A stretch of DNA of 22,069 nt from Nymphaea colorata. Taxonomy: Eukaryota > Streptophyta > Magnoliopsida > Nymphaeales > Nymphaeaceae. This document shows, one piece after another, positions 7,546-16,582 of this stretch. Numbering within the stretch: the first letter of the stretch is position 1; each line of letters starts with the position of its first letter. Both the position numbers and the translations under genes were made by a program. The notes below the pieces were generated by a model. That model had not been told where the DNA came from and made no database searches. It saw only the letters and a program-made list of their open reading frames with translations. The stretch lies in NCBI RefSeq assembly GCF_008831285.2, contig NW_022204966.1, positions 1 to 22,069 of the forward strand, in the 5' to 3' direction.

Positions 7546-8681
7546 TCACTTATCGGGGTGCTCGCTGTAGACGAACATGCCGTCCTTGGCAGTCGTGAAG
7601 ACGAATTAGGGATGGGTGAAACTGCTATCCACCGTGAAACACCCACTACTTAGTCCCTGGATCAGAGAAGTCATCTTGTATGTCCCCTACTTCTTGCGGA
7701 ACACCTTCACCTCGTTCACTCCGCACGCGCCAGCTATTATCGTATCGTCTTCGAAGTTGCTGCCTCTTAGGATGCTTACGCGAAGGATGAGGCATAGACG
7801 TATGCCACTTTGTCCTTTTCTGTTGCGCTCGCCCATGTGATGCCCTCCCTCTGCGTGAACTTGTTGTAGTCCCAGATCTGAATCTGATTCTTGGCGGCGT
7901 AGCAACCGATGAGGATTTCGCCCTTGTTGAAGTCGATCGAGTCGCCAGCCACGTGCGGCCCGAAGACAGAACGCACGCTTTTCCCCTCTCGGATGTCCCA
8001 CAGGTGGATGACTGAGTCCCAACCGCCCGATATGATAGTGTTATCGTCGATGAACTTGACCGAAAAGATGCGGTTGGAGTGGCCGCGGTTGTTCCATTAG
8101 GCGCATCCCAGGTCGGTGGAGATGCTCTTGGTGTCTATTTCTATTGGAGGATACTCTAGTCGTAGATGCGGATGTGGGCGTCTCGGCCAGCGGTTGCGAA
8201 ATGCTGCCCACTGTGGCTGAAATCGCAGCAGTGAAGGGAGTTTTCCTTTTCCTCAATGGAGAAAAGCTTCTTCATCGATGGGACGTGATAGTAGTCGAAG
8301 ACTCCGACCCTACATCCAGCAGCTCGTACGTATTAGTAACGCCCAGGACCTTTATCTTCGTGCTTACCGTCGGCCTCCATCTTTATTATACCGCAGCTAC
8401 TTCACGCAGGTGGCCGGCTACTCCAGTGGACATTCGACGGTGGCAGTGACGCTTTCTTAATGGAGCGGTCCGTACTTTCTTTGATGGAGTAAAGCAGTTT
8501 GGCGCCGTTGTTGCACCCGAAAGCAATGAAATCGTTGCTGGGGTCGTACTTGCAGGCGAACGCTTCCGCCCCGAGGAACACTTCGGTGACCTTGCTGGAC
8601 TGGACTCCGTTGAAATTAGTTATTCTGGGTGAGGGCTCCGTACGTGTGCTGGTTGATCCCGAGCTATGGTGCGTCCTGCAT
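7546..8681 (-). CDS. WD40-repeat protein with five mini-introns (complete copy)
   Basis: After removing introns of 19, 22, 20, 20 and 20 nt the coding length is 1035 nt, exactly 345 codons with the TGA, and no indel is needed. WD-type blades are seen as EAFACKYDPSNDFIAFGC, WRPT followed by VLGVTNTVGVFDYY, CDFSHSGQHFATAGRDAHIR, HSNRIFSVKFIDDNTIISGG with WDSVIHLWDIREGKSVRS, then FGPHVAGDSIDF, NQIQIWDYNKF, FEDDTIIAGACGVNEVKVF and FVFTTAKDGMFVY. The GHSNR(I/V)FSVKF, SGGWD, SVRS(V/I)FGPH and NQ(I/L)Q(I/L)WD order matches a WD40 family I know as common in ciliates and other protists; no specific cell role is established there. It is probably a cytosolic beta-propeller scaffold. Seven TAR codons are read as Gln. 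ATG 8681 is chosen because the 19-nt first intron makes it in frame; the N-terminus is the least certain part. The 5' 450 nt are copied in the adjoining array. Confidence 0.88.
7760..7779 (-). other. 20-nt intron 5 of the WD40 gene
   Basis: On the minus strand GTAAGCATCCTAAGAGGCAG. Removal joins YASSFA to NFEDDTIIAGACG. It has CTAAG as a likely branch site. Confidence 0.85.
8135..8154 (-). other. 20-nt intron 4 of the WD40 gene
   Basis: On the minus strand GTATCCTCCAATAGAAATAG. Removal joins IRIYDQ to NTKSISTDL, the usual linker after a WD blade. Confidence 0.83.
8310..8329 (-). other. 20-nt intron 3 of the WD40 gene
   Basis: On the minus strand GTACGAGCTGCTGGATGTAG. Removal joins KVLGVTNT to VGVFDYYHVPS, restoring a WD blade strand. 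The same intron is present in the truncated copies of units 2 and 4, so those copies are genomic duplications and not retrocopies. Confidence 0.85.
8400..8421 (-). other. 22-nt intron 2 of the WD40 gene
   Basis: On the minus strand it starts GTAGCCGG and ends GCGTGAAG. Removal eliminates an in-frame TGA and yields AAVQQRWRPT, the family's RWRP motif. It is also present in the truncated copies. Confidence 0.78.
8625..8643 (-). other. Candidate 19-nt intron 1 of the WD40 gene
   Basis: On the minus strand GTACGGAGCCCTCACCCAG. It puts the ATG at 8681 in frame with NFNGVQSSKVTEVF. CTCAC is a possible branch site. No family homology covers this stretch, so it is the weakest of the five. Confidence 0.5.
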
Positions 8682-8702
8682 TGGGGGGATTCGTCTTGGT
8701 CG

Positions 8703-8722
8703 GATTATATATAATATATGGG
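8703..8722 (-). promoter_or_regulatory. TATA-like core promoter of the WD40 gene
   Basis: An alternating AT run (minus strand CATATATTATATATAATC) lies 22-41 nt before the ATG at 8681. The same block occurs 5' of the truncated WD40 copies near 12775, 16522 and 20597, so those fragments kept promoter-like DNA. Confidence 0.5.
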
Positions 8723-8849
8723 GTTTAAGTTCGGATGGATGATGGAGGATAAGGCATTGAAATCATATTCCTATATGGTTGGTATTCCATACCGGCAACA
8801 GAGAGGCATAAAGCCAACTAGTGGTCGGCTGTCCTGAGGAATCCGATGG

Positions 8850-9092
8850 TCACTGCTCCACCAGAATTGCGGAAGGCCTTTGGCATTTATCGGCTCTGGG
8901 ATGGGCTTGGTTTGAGTGTTGGCTTGTCTATTGGGAATCCCCAGTGATGCTCCATATGTAATCATGCGTTTCCCGTACCGAGGCCCTACCAGTGACCTCA
9001 CGCTGCCTTATCCTTGAGTCCCTTAAGAAAGTTTGGCTGTTTTTATGCGTTTTTTCTCGTAATTGATGAGCCAAAACCCTCTAATTTACCAT
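8850..9092 (-). CDS. ORF-C, possible small protein (80 aa), unit 1
   Basis: Under UAR=Gln this is an open frame from ATG at 9092 to TGA at 8850 (start MVNQRVLAHQLREKTHKNSQ, end RPSAILVEQ). A homologous frame is open in unit 2 (12921-13181, 86 aa, different N-terminus) and unit 3 (ending 16583). Units 1 and 2 are too similar to show selection, and unit 3 has many amino-acid changes, so constraint is not evident. With TGA as the only stop, frames of this length arise by chance in AT-rich DNA. Confidence 0.2.
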
Positions 9093-10093
9093 TTCAATTT
9101 GTTTTTATTTGGTATTTGGCTCTAGTAAGCATTCCTTACTTTTTCATCTCATTTTATTTTAAATTTTTTTATTGAATCCTCAAAAATTTGGTGGAAAATC
9201 GCCCAAAACGGTTCGGTTTTTAAGTCAAGCATCGAATATCATTATAAAGTATTTATCATTTGTCCTTTTGTTCATCTTTGGGAGCTGGTCAAAAAATATT
9301 TTGTTGTATTCGGTGGCATAGAGAAATGGTAAAAAAACACAAATGCGTTCCAAGGGTTAAATCATGAGTTTTGCCATGTTCTGTCTTTGTTAAATGCCAA
9401 GAGAAGAAAAAAGAATATAAAATCTTAGCATTTTTCCCCGTTTGATTTTTCTATTTTAATTTTTTCACCTCCAAAACGCCAAATAAAATTACTAATATAT
9501 TTGCAGTTTATCTTTCTAAAAGTTGAACCCATTTTTTATTTTATTTTAACTATTTTTTTGTAGAAAGAATTATTCTCCCTCTTGCAAACTCTACCATAAA
9601 TCAAAAATCCTCCCGGCTCTGGCAATTCCCTTTTGGACGCAGGCAACGACCAAGGAAAATGCGTATGACTATTTTGATTTATTGATGATTATTTGAAAAT
9701 GGAGAGGAAATTGGCGACAGAAAAGAATATGGAAAGGCTACATTATACTCCAAGCAAACGTGGAGCAGTAATAAATCGGAATTGACTAAAATTTGACCAA
9801 AAAACATTTTTTTTTATTATTTTCTCAGGAAGCATTGATCGTAAAAATGGTTTAAAAGCCAAACTGGAAATGGAAAAAGTTTATCTCAGGGGTACTTACC
9901 AAAAATACTATGCAAGATACGCTTACAGAGCTATCTAGCCACTCTCTGCGACATTATTTTCTTTTCGGATATAAAAGGTAAAAAAAAAATTCTCTCCATC
10001 GGGTTAAGACCAACATGCAAAGCCTATTTAGCCCAATGCTAATTCATAGCAAGATGTTTCTAATATACCTTAGGGGGTTCTCCGCTCGATAGT
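9093..10093. other. AT-rich spacer of unit 1, no supported gene
   Basis: About 1 kb of A/T-runs lies between the ORF-C region and ORF-A. It aligns with 13182-14172, 16895-17910 and 20960-21965, with substitutions and indels in every frame, so I see no conserved protein. Long minus-strand frames exist in single units only. Short blocks such as CAAGCATCGAATA are conserved, which suggests neutral descent with a few constrained sites. Confidence 0.6.
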
Positions 10094-10120
10094 CCTTAAC
10101 GTGCGGGCTCAAAATTTGCG
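10094..10120 (+). promoter_or_regulatory. Conserved element upstream of ORF-A, unit 1
   Basis: CTTAACGTGCGGGCTCAAAA is near-identical in all units (10094, 14173, 17909 and, with three changes, about 21966) within an otherwise drifting AT-rich spacer. It lies about 70-95 nt before each ORF-A ATG and is followed by a TATAAT-like stretch. Position and conservation suggest a proximal promoter element. Confidence 0.5.
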
Positions 10121-10186
10121 TCTTATCTCTAAAAATTGATCCGCTATAATTATACTAAAAAACATTTCAAAAGTCCAACGCAACGC

Positions 10187-10943
10187 ATGGAAAACTTTCA
10201 GGTTTTGCATTATTATCCAATTGATTACTCCCCTCACACCTTCAGCTACTTCTATATCACCCCAACTGCACCGACCCATCTCACGGGCCATCCTTCTACA
10301 TGCTCGAACGGGATTAACACGCTCACGCTTTAGCCAAAACTACCGAAGACTGCTCCTAAGGCCTAGAGAGAACAGTTGCCCTGCGGAAACTAGGAGGAAA
10401 TCAAGGAAAAGGCCGAAACTTAGGACCTAGATGGCGACAAAAGAGGAAAAGAAAAGCCTCCAAAGGAAAATCAGGAAAAATAAAAGCTCCTTACGGTTTC
10501 CAACCGCAACATACTGCCCAACAACGTGAACCTCCTGCTCTCTTACGTCAGGAGGGTCAACAAGTCGGGAAAAACCGTGGCAAGATCATCTCCCACCTCA
10601 CCAAGGACCCAAGCTATACGGTAAAGAAATTCTATTCATATCAGGTCTACGTCAAGGAGAACACTCCTTTCCACAAGACGGCCCATTCCATACAGGAGGT
10701 CACGGAATTCGTCGATTTCAAGGGGGAATCTTCAGCCATGAGGAGCAGCTGCTTTATAACAAGGTCTGCAGGATCTTGATGAAGCTTTTCCTAAGGGGAT
10801 AATACCTGGGTACGTTATTAACTTCTAGCAAGATCGTCAGAACAAGCAAAACGTAGCACCTAAAAATTAGACGATACTTGGCCCTTAAGCTTCACAAGGC
10901 GGGCGCGGAGGAGTTAGAGCGCTATCGGCTCATTGGGAAATGA
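10187..10943 (+). CDS. ORF-A, unit 1 copy (conserved unknown protein; two one-base gaps)
   Basis: Homologous to the intact copies at 14267 and 18003. It begins MENFQVLHYYPIDYSPHTFS and ends LERYRLIGK-TGA. One base is missing near 10582 (in KTVAKIISHL) and one near 10723 (G run in FKGGIF). Adding both gives 253 codons with the stop, the size of the unit 3 copy. In-frame TAA/TAG lie at the same Gln positions as in the other copies. The two gaps are in or next to homopolymers, so this copy may be intact in reality. No known domain is recognised. Confidence 0.7.
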
Positions 10944-11619
10944 TAGTTTATAATCTAAAGTTTCAATCTATCACATTTTAGGGGTCTGCGGTTCATGCAA
11001 GACGCCAGGGACAGCAGGAAGGCCAATGGAATAATCGTAATGTAATTTTAATTTAACTATTATTTTTTAACTTTATACTTTTCTTGCTTTTTGAGAAGCT
11101 AAAAAATGGAAGGCAGGGAAACCGGCCTGATAATAACGTAAATCGTCCCTCTATGCAACCAAGATATTATTTTGGTGAGTTTTGCTTGATTAAATTTCAA
11201 GAATAAAATATCGATGGAACTATTCAATAAAAATTTAAAAAATAAACTTTTTTTGCGTTTCTCGCGAAAAGTGGGAAACAGTTATCTGAGTAAATTTCAA
11301 TTTTTATTGTTGGATGAATAGTCAGTTAGATGTTATTATATAACAAATAATCGAATCGCCAAAGCCAAAAGCAAAATTGCATAAAAGACCTGCCCTCTCA
11401 TTGACAGCTGTTGCCTTCTCACCACAAATGAATCGTCAAGCATAATCTTATCCGCAAACAAAACTCAATATCCTTCATGCACAACTTTTTCTTCTTCATT
11501 TTTTACCATCTTTTCGCTCAGTTCAAAAGCGAAACCAGCATATAGTTGCAGAGTTGGGTCGTAGGTAGGAGCTACCTATCATCATTTTTGACTGGCTTCA
11601 TTCATAATAATAAAAACTC
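10944..11619. other. Spacer between ORF-A and ORF-B, unit 1
   Basis: It starts with GATAGTTTATAATCTAA and a TTTTAGGGG block conserved in all three units. A GC-rich 60-nt segment ending TCGTAATG follows (see findings), then AT-rich DNA. The segment at about 11525-11583 (AAAGCGAAACCAGC onward) matches unit 2 but not unit 3. No gene is supported beyond the possible short exon. Confidence 0.5.
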
Positions 11620-12212
11620 ATGCGTCAAAGACTGCAGATCTTCCACAAGGAAATACGCAGGACCCAGCTGGAGAGCTGCTTCCAGTAGAGACGAGAACAC
11701 TTGCTGCAAGTCCACACCCAGGAACGAGTCATAGGGAACCCCCGCAGCCGCCTCCTCCCCGCCAGGAACACCCACACGCAATCGAGACCGAGGAGGAGAG
11801 AGCAGCGAGGCCGAGATCTACCAGCAGTGGAGGAGAGAGTAACAGCTGCTCGCACAATCCCTGGCGAGCGGCCACTACGCCGCCATCGTACCCCTCATCT
11901 GCAGCGTCCAGGCCGCCCTCAAGAAAGCAGCCAGCAGGAACAGCACCCTCATGGAGAATATACAACGTCTTCTTCCAGAGTGATTTCCTTCCCTTTCTAG
12001 GAGTATGCATCGGCTGTCCCGCTTGAAGCACTATGGGACGAGACTGCAGGGCAGAGAAGCCACGCTGAACCTCAGCTTGGAATCTGTTTCATTTGGACCA
12101 AGTCAAGCCAGCAAAACAGTTTGGCGGTTCCCAGGAGGATCGTGGAGCACGATAATGAGAACTCGCAGAGCTGCGGCGGATGCTGATGCAGGTCCACACT
12201 GATTTCATATGA
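11620..12212 (+). pseudogene. ORF-B, unit 1 copy, disrupted
   Basis: Reads MRQRLQIFHKEIRRTQLESC, a Gln/Arg-rich helix, then after a frame change ETEEESSEAEIYQQWRREQQ, LASGHYAAIVPLICSVQAAL and a C-terminal part beginning MHRLSRLKHYGTRLQGREAT and ending with TGA at 12210. Frame breaks occur near 11770, 11960 and 12090, and near 12175 a base is missing compared with unit 2. This copy has an ATG at 11620 where other units have TTT. It is probably non-functional as assembled. Confidence 0.6.
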
Positions 12213-12302
12213 TTTTGTATGTATTTTAAGTATGATTGCCAGGGCGGATAATACTTTTATGACCAAGCAACGATGGGATTCGGAATCATATGAAAATCAG
12301 AA

Positions 12303-12752
12303 TGAAGGGAGTTTTCCTTTTCCTCAATGGAGAAAAGCTTCTTCATCGATGGGACGTGATAGTAGTCGAAGACTCCGACCCTACATCCAGCAGCTCGTAC
12401 GTATTGGTAACGCCCAGGACCTTTATCTTCGTGCTTACCGTCGGCCTCCATCTTTATTATACCGCAGCTACTTCACGCAGGTGGCCGGCTACTCCAGTGG
12501 ACATTCGACGGTGGCAGTGACGCTTTCTTAATGGAGCGGTCCGTACTTTCTTTGATGGAGTAAAGCAGTTTGGCGCCGTTGTTGCACCCGAAAGCAATGA
12601 AATCGTTGCTGGGGTCGTACTTGCAGGCGAACGCTTCCGCCCCGAGGAACACTTCGGTGACCTTGCTGGACTGGACTCCGTTGAAATTAGTTATTCTGGG
12701 TGAGGGCTCCGTACGTGTGCTGGTTGATCCCGAGCTATGGTGCGTCCTGCAT
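12303..12752 (-). pseudogene. Truncated WD40 gene, 5' part, unit 2
   Basis: It is nearly identical to the first 450 nt of the complete WD40 gene (8232-8681), including the ATG, the TATA-like block and three introns. The coding sequence breaks off after SMKKLFSIEEKENSLH and runs into unrelated DNA, so only the first one or two propeller blades remain and the product could not form a propeller. Its preservation is most simply explained by recent duplication or conversion. Confidence 0.85.
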
Positions 12753-12920
12753 TGGGGGGATTCGTCTTGGTCGGATTATATATAATATATGGGATTTAAA
12801 TTCGGATGGATGATGGAAGATAAGGCATAGAAATCATATTCCTATATGGTTGATATTCCATACCGGTAGCAGAGAAGCATAAAGCCAACTAGTGGTCGGC
12901 TTTCCTGAGGAATTTGATGG

Positions 12921-13181
12921 TCACAGCTCCACGAAAATTGCGGAAGGCCTTTGGCCTTTATCGGCTCTGGGATGTGCTTGGTTTGAGTGTTGGCTTGTCT
13001 ATTGGGAATCCCCAGTGATCCTCCATATGTAATCATGCGTTTCCCGTACCGAAGCCCTACCAGTGACCTCACGCTGCCTTATCCTTGAGTCCCTTAAGAA
13101 AGTTTGGCTGTTTTTATGCGTTTTTTCTTGGATTTGCTGGCAAGTAATGAGCCCAGCATCTCTGCTTTATCGTTCCCACAT
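12921..13181 (-). CDS. ORF-C, possible small protein (86 aa), unit 2
   Basis: It shares its C-terminal 70 residues with the unit 1 frame (EKTHKNSQTFLRDSRIRQRE onward) because the DNA is nearly identical there. It has its own N-terminus MWERQSRDAGLITCQQ, since the spacer sequence switches at about 13127. The switch falls inside the frame, which argues against a maintained gene. Confidence 0.18.
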
Positions 13182-14172
13182 GTTTTTCTTTGATGCTCGG
13201 CCTCGATAGGCTTGCTTTACATTTGAATCCCATTCATTTTTTTAAAAAAATTTCTGAATTTTTGCAAAATTGATGGAAATTCGTCGAAAATGACTTACTT
13301 TTCAAGGCAAGCATCGAATACCATTGCAAAATATTTATCATTTGCCTTTCGGTTAATTTTTAAAAATTATCAAAAATATTTAGTTGTATTCGGTGCTTTG
13401 GAAAAATGACAAAAAATATGCAAATGGATTTCGAGGGTCAGGTCATGAGTTTCACCGTGTCCTGTCTTTGATACATGCCGAGAGAAGATAAAACGTTATC
13501 TTTTTTGCCTCTTTAATATTTTACATGTTGAGTATTTTATCTCCGACAACCCCACAAAATTGCACCGATTTTGCAGTTCATCATTTTGAAATTTGAGTTA
13601 TTTTTTATTTTATTTTACTATTTTTTTGTATAAAGGATTATTCTCCCCCACGTAAACTCTATCATAAATCAAAAATCCTTCAGGCTCTCGCAATCCCGTT
13701 TGGGACGTAAGGAGGGACCAAAGAATATGCGTATGACTATTTTGGCTTTTTGATTATTCTTGAGAACGGAGTAGAAAATCGGGTAGAATTTGGCGGTAGA
13801 AAGGAATACAGAAGAGCTATAATATACTCCAACCGGACGCTGGGCAGAAGTAAACCACAGTTGACCGAAAACTGACCAAAAAACAAAATTTTTCCGTATT
13901 TTCTAAGGAATTATAGAGTTCAAAAATGCTTTAAAAGCCAAACCGGAAATAAAAAACGATTGCATTTGGGATATTTCTCGAAAATAGTGTGCAAAGTACA
14001 CAGATAAAACTGTCTTGGCCGTGCCTGCGACATTATTTTCTTTTTGGATATAAAAAAGCAAAAAATATTTCTTTTTCATGGTGGGTAAGACCAGCATGAT
14101 AAGTCGCTTTTATCCGCTCCTAATACATATGAGGATATTCCTACTCTATCCTTGGGGCCTCTGCTCGATAGG
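13182..14172. other. AT-rich spacer of unit 2, no supported gene
   Basis: Alignable with the unit 1 spacer but clearly diverged. A minus-strand frame of about 143 codons (start 14097, MLVLPTMKKKY) is open only in this unit and is broken by indels in the others, so I treat it as chance. Confidence 0.55.
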
Positions 14173-14199
14173 CCTTAACGTGCGGGCTCAAAATTTGCG
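14173..14199 (+). promoter_or_regulatory. Conserved element upstream of ORF-A, unit 2
   Basis: CTTAACGTGCGGGCTCAAAA followed by TTTGCG, 68-94 nt before the ATG at 14267. A CTATAATAATA stretch at 14223 lies between element and gene. Confidence 0.5.
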
Positions 14200-14266
14200 T
14201 CTAATCTCTAAAAGTTTCTCTGCTATAATAATAACATAAAGCAGTTCAGAAGTCCTGCTCAATCGC

Positions 14267-15034
14267 ATGGAAAATTATCAGATTTTACATTACTATCCCG
14301 TTGATTACTCCATCCACACCTTTAACTACCTCTATTTCACACCAGCTGCGCTGACTTATCCCATAGGCCATGCTTCTCCATGCTCAAACGGCAATAACAT
14401 GCTCACAACCTAGGCAAACCAAGCGACAATCGTTCCCAATTCCTAGAGAGAACAGTTGCCCTGCAGAAACTAGGAGGAACCCAAGTAAAAGGCCGAAACA
14501 TAGGATTTCGAGGGTGATAAAGGCGGAGAAACTAGGCTTTCAAAGGAAAAATAATAAAAACTATAGTACATTGTTGTGTCCAACCGCAACATACTGCCCA
14601 ACAACGTGAACCTACTGCTCTCTTACATCAGGCGGGTCAACAAGTCGGGAAAAACCGTGGGAAAGATCATCTCACATCTCACTAAGAGCACCGATGGCCA
14701 AAGCTTTTCGGTCAAAAAGTTCTATTCATACCAGAAGTACGTCAAAGAGTACACTCCGTTCAATAAGACGAAGCATTCCATCCAGGAGGTCACAGAATTC
14801 ACCGATTTCAAGGGGGGCATCTTTAGTCTTAAGGAACAGTTGTTCTATAACAAGGTCTGCAGAATCTTGATGAAGCTTTTCCTGACGGAAGAGTACCTGG
14901 GGGCCTTACTAACTTCGAGCAAGATTCTTAGAACAAGCAAAAAATAGCACCTAAAAATTAGACGGTACTTGGTCCTTAAACTTCATAAGGCAGGCACACA
15001 GGACATAGAATGCTTTCGGTTCATTGAGAGATGA
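14267..15034 (+). CDS. ORF-A, unit 2 copy, intact 255-aa protein of unknown family
   Basis: Continuous from ATG to TGA with nine TAA/TAG codons read as Gln. Layout: a conserved start MENYQILHYYPVDYS (1-15), a Pro/Asn/Thr-rich variable segment (about 16-60), a charged Gln/Lys/Glu linker (about 60-100, for example NQEEPKQKAETQDFEGDK), and a basic, probably helical C-terminal domain (about 105-250) starting SNRNILPNNVNLLLSYIRRV, with KFYSYQKYVKEYTPF, HSIQEVTEFTDFKGGIF, LFYNKVCRILMKLFL and LLTSSKILRTSK followed by LKIRRYLVLKLHKAG. Compared with unit 3, differences in the C-terminal domain are mainly third-position and synonymous, including TAG versus TAA at one Gln. That pattern means selection on the protein. 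There is no signal peptide, membrane segment or recognised catalytic motif. The basic helical domain could bind nucleic acid; this is inference. Confidence 0.8.
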
Positions 15035-15650
15035 TAGTTTATAATCTAATATAGGCAATCTTTCACATTTTAGGGGTTCGCTGCTGGTGCGGAAGGCCAG
15101 GGGCAGCAGGGTTGCCAGTGGGGCATTCGTAATGTAATTTTAATTTAACTATTATTTTTTAACTTCATACTTTTCTTGCTTTTTGAGAAGCTTAGAAGCG
15201 AAAGAGAGGGCAGGGGCGTCGATAATAATGCAAATCGTCCATCTATGCAACCAAGAAATTATTTTGGTCAGTTTAGCTCCTGTAAATTTCAAGAATAAAA
15301 TATCAATGGAAACAATTTTATTAAAAAATTAAAAAATAAGCTTTTCTCTGCATTTCTCGCAAAATGTCAGAAACAGTTACCTTGGAATTTTTGAATTTTT
15401 ATTGTTGGATGGATCGTCAGCCAGATGTTATTATACAACAAATAAACGAATCAACAAAAGGAAAAGCCAAATGTACCAAAGACCTAACCTCCCACTAGCG
15501 GCAATCGTATTCTCACCACAGAAGAATCGTCAAGCATAATCTACTCCGCAAAAAAATGATCGATATCCTTCATGCACAACTTTTTTTCATCATTTTTTTC
15601 CCATCTTTTCGCTCAGTTCAAAAGCGAAACCAGCATATAGTTGCAGAGTT
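15035..15650. other. Spacer between ORF-A and ORF-B, unit 2
   Basis: Same layout as in unit 1: conserved GATAGTTTATAATCTAA, TTTTAGGGG, a GC-rich 60-nt segment to TCGTAATG, then AT-rich DNA. A CTAAT and a nearby TATAG/TTTTAG give intron-like looks. No gene is supported beyond the possible short exon. Confidence 0.5.
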
Positions 15651-16289
15651 GGGTCGTAGGTAGGAGCTACCTATCATCATTTTTCTTACCTCCGTAATAA
15701 TAAAACTATTTTCGTCAAAGACTGCAGATATTCCACAAGGAAATTCGCAGGACCCAGCTGGAGAGCTACTTCCAGTAGAGACGAGAACACTTGCTGCAAG
15801 TCCACACCCAGGAAGGAGCCATAGAGAACCACCCGCAGCCGCCTCCTCCCCGCCAGGAACACCCACACGCAACCGAGACCGAGGAGGAGAGCGGCAGCGA
15901 GGCCGAGATCTACCAGCAGTGGAGGAGAGAGTAACAGCTGCTAGAGCAGTCCCTGGCGAGCGGCCACTACGCCGCCATCTGCAGCCTACAGGCCGCCAGC
16001 AGGAACAGCATCCTCAACTGGAGGCGCTCGGACATCTACCACGTCTTCTTTCAGGGTAAATTTCTCCCCTTTCTCGAGGTATGCATCGCTTGTCGCGCTT
16101 GGAGCACTATGGGAAGAGACTGCAGGGCAGGGAAGCCACGCTAAACCTCAGCTTGGAATCTGTTTGATTTGGACCAAGTCAAGCCACCAAAACAGTTTGA
16201 ATGTTCTCACGAGGATCGTGGAACACGATAATTAGAACTCGCAGGAGCTGCGGCGGATGCTGATGCAGGCCCACACTAATTTCATATGA
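15651..16289 (+). pseudogene. ORF-B, unit 2 copy, mostly open but disrupted
   Basis: From about 15713 the frame reads RQRLQIFHKEIRRTQLESYF, EGAIENHPQPPPPRQEHPHA, TETEEESGSEAEIYQQWRRE, QQLLEQSLASGHYAAICSLQ and NWRRSDIYHVFFQG. A 23-nt GTAAATTT...CTCGAG candidate intron at about 16056-16078 links this to MHRLSRLEHYGKRLQGREAT. A TGA and frame changes at about 16166-16210 break the next part, and the end ELRRMLMQAHTNFI-TGA is in frame again. Relative to units 1 and 3 it lacks a short segment (VPL...VQAALKK) but keeps one that they have lost. The protein would be a soluble, highly charged coiled coil. The left edge is approximate because no ATG is evident. Confidence 0.55.
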
Positions 16290-16382
16290 TTTTGTATGTA
16301 TTTTAAGTATGATTGCCAGGGCGAATAATACTCTTATTAACGAAGCCAGCGATGGATTTCAGAATCATATTAAAATCAGCAG

Positions 16383-16497
16383 TGTACCGAGCTACCTTTT
16401 TTCTCAACCGAAAAAAAACCTGTTCATCGATGGAACTTGATAGTAGTAAAAGACTCCCACTGTGCTGGCTGATCCCGAGCTATGGTGCGTCCTGCAT
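16383..16497 (-). pseudogene. WD40 remnant with internal deletion, unit 3
   Basis: About 75 nt related to the exon at 8240-8305 are joined to about 40 nt of the 5' end around the ATG equivalent. The interior is lost, and substitutions are frequent compared with units 1, 2 and 4. It is non-functional. Confidence 0.8.
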
Positions 16498-16582
16498 TGG
16501 GGGGGATTCGTCTTGGTCGGATTATATATAATATATGGGATTTAAATTCGGATGGATGATGATGGAAAATAAGGCATTGAAA

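Larger units (their letters stand above)
8232..12302. repeat. Tandem array unit 1 (about 4.07 kb)
   Basis: Order: WD40 5' part (minus), ORF-C-like frame (minus), AT-rich spacer, ORF-A (plus), spacer, ORF-B (plus). The unit edge is defined by the point where homology between WD40 exon sequence (8232 onward) and unit 2 (12303 onward) begins. To the left of 8232 the complete WD40 gene continues; at 12303 it is replaced by the DNA downstream of ORF-B. Confidence 0.9.
12303..16382. repeat. Tandem array unit 2 (about 4.08 kb)
   Basis: Same order as unit 1. From 12303 to about 13127 it is nearly identical to 8232-9047 (a handful of substitutions). Beyond that the spacer diverges sharply, with many substitutions and small indels, while ORF-A again aligns well. 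This mosaic suggests recombination or conversion of only part of the unit. Confidence 0.9.

Noticed and set aside
8144-8714. Plus-strand frames over the WD40 region, repeated near 12290-12785 and 20052-20632
   Set aside because: They are antisense to the WD40 exons and recur only because the WD40 fragment is duplicated. The WD40 reading explains the sequence completely.
13668-14097. Minus-strand open frame of about 143 codons (MLVLPTMKKKY...) in the unit 2 spacer under UAR=Gln
   Set aside because: Aligned DNA in units 1, 3 and 4 has indels and stops in all frames, so no protein is conserved. With TGA as the only stop, AT-rich DNA gives long chance frames.
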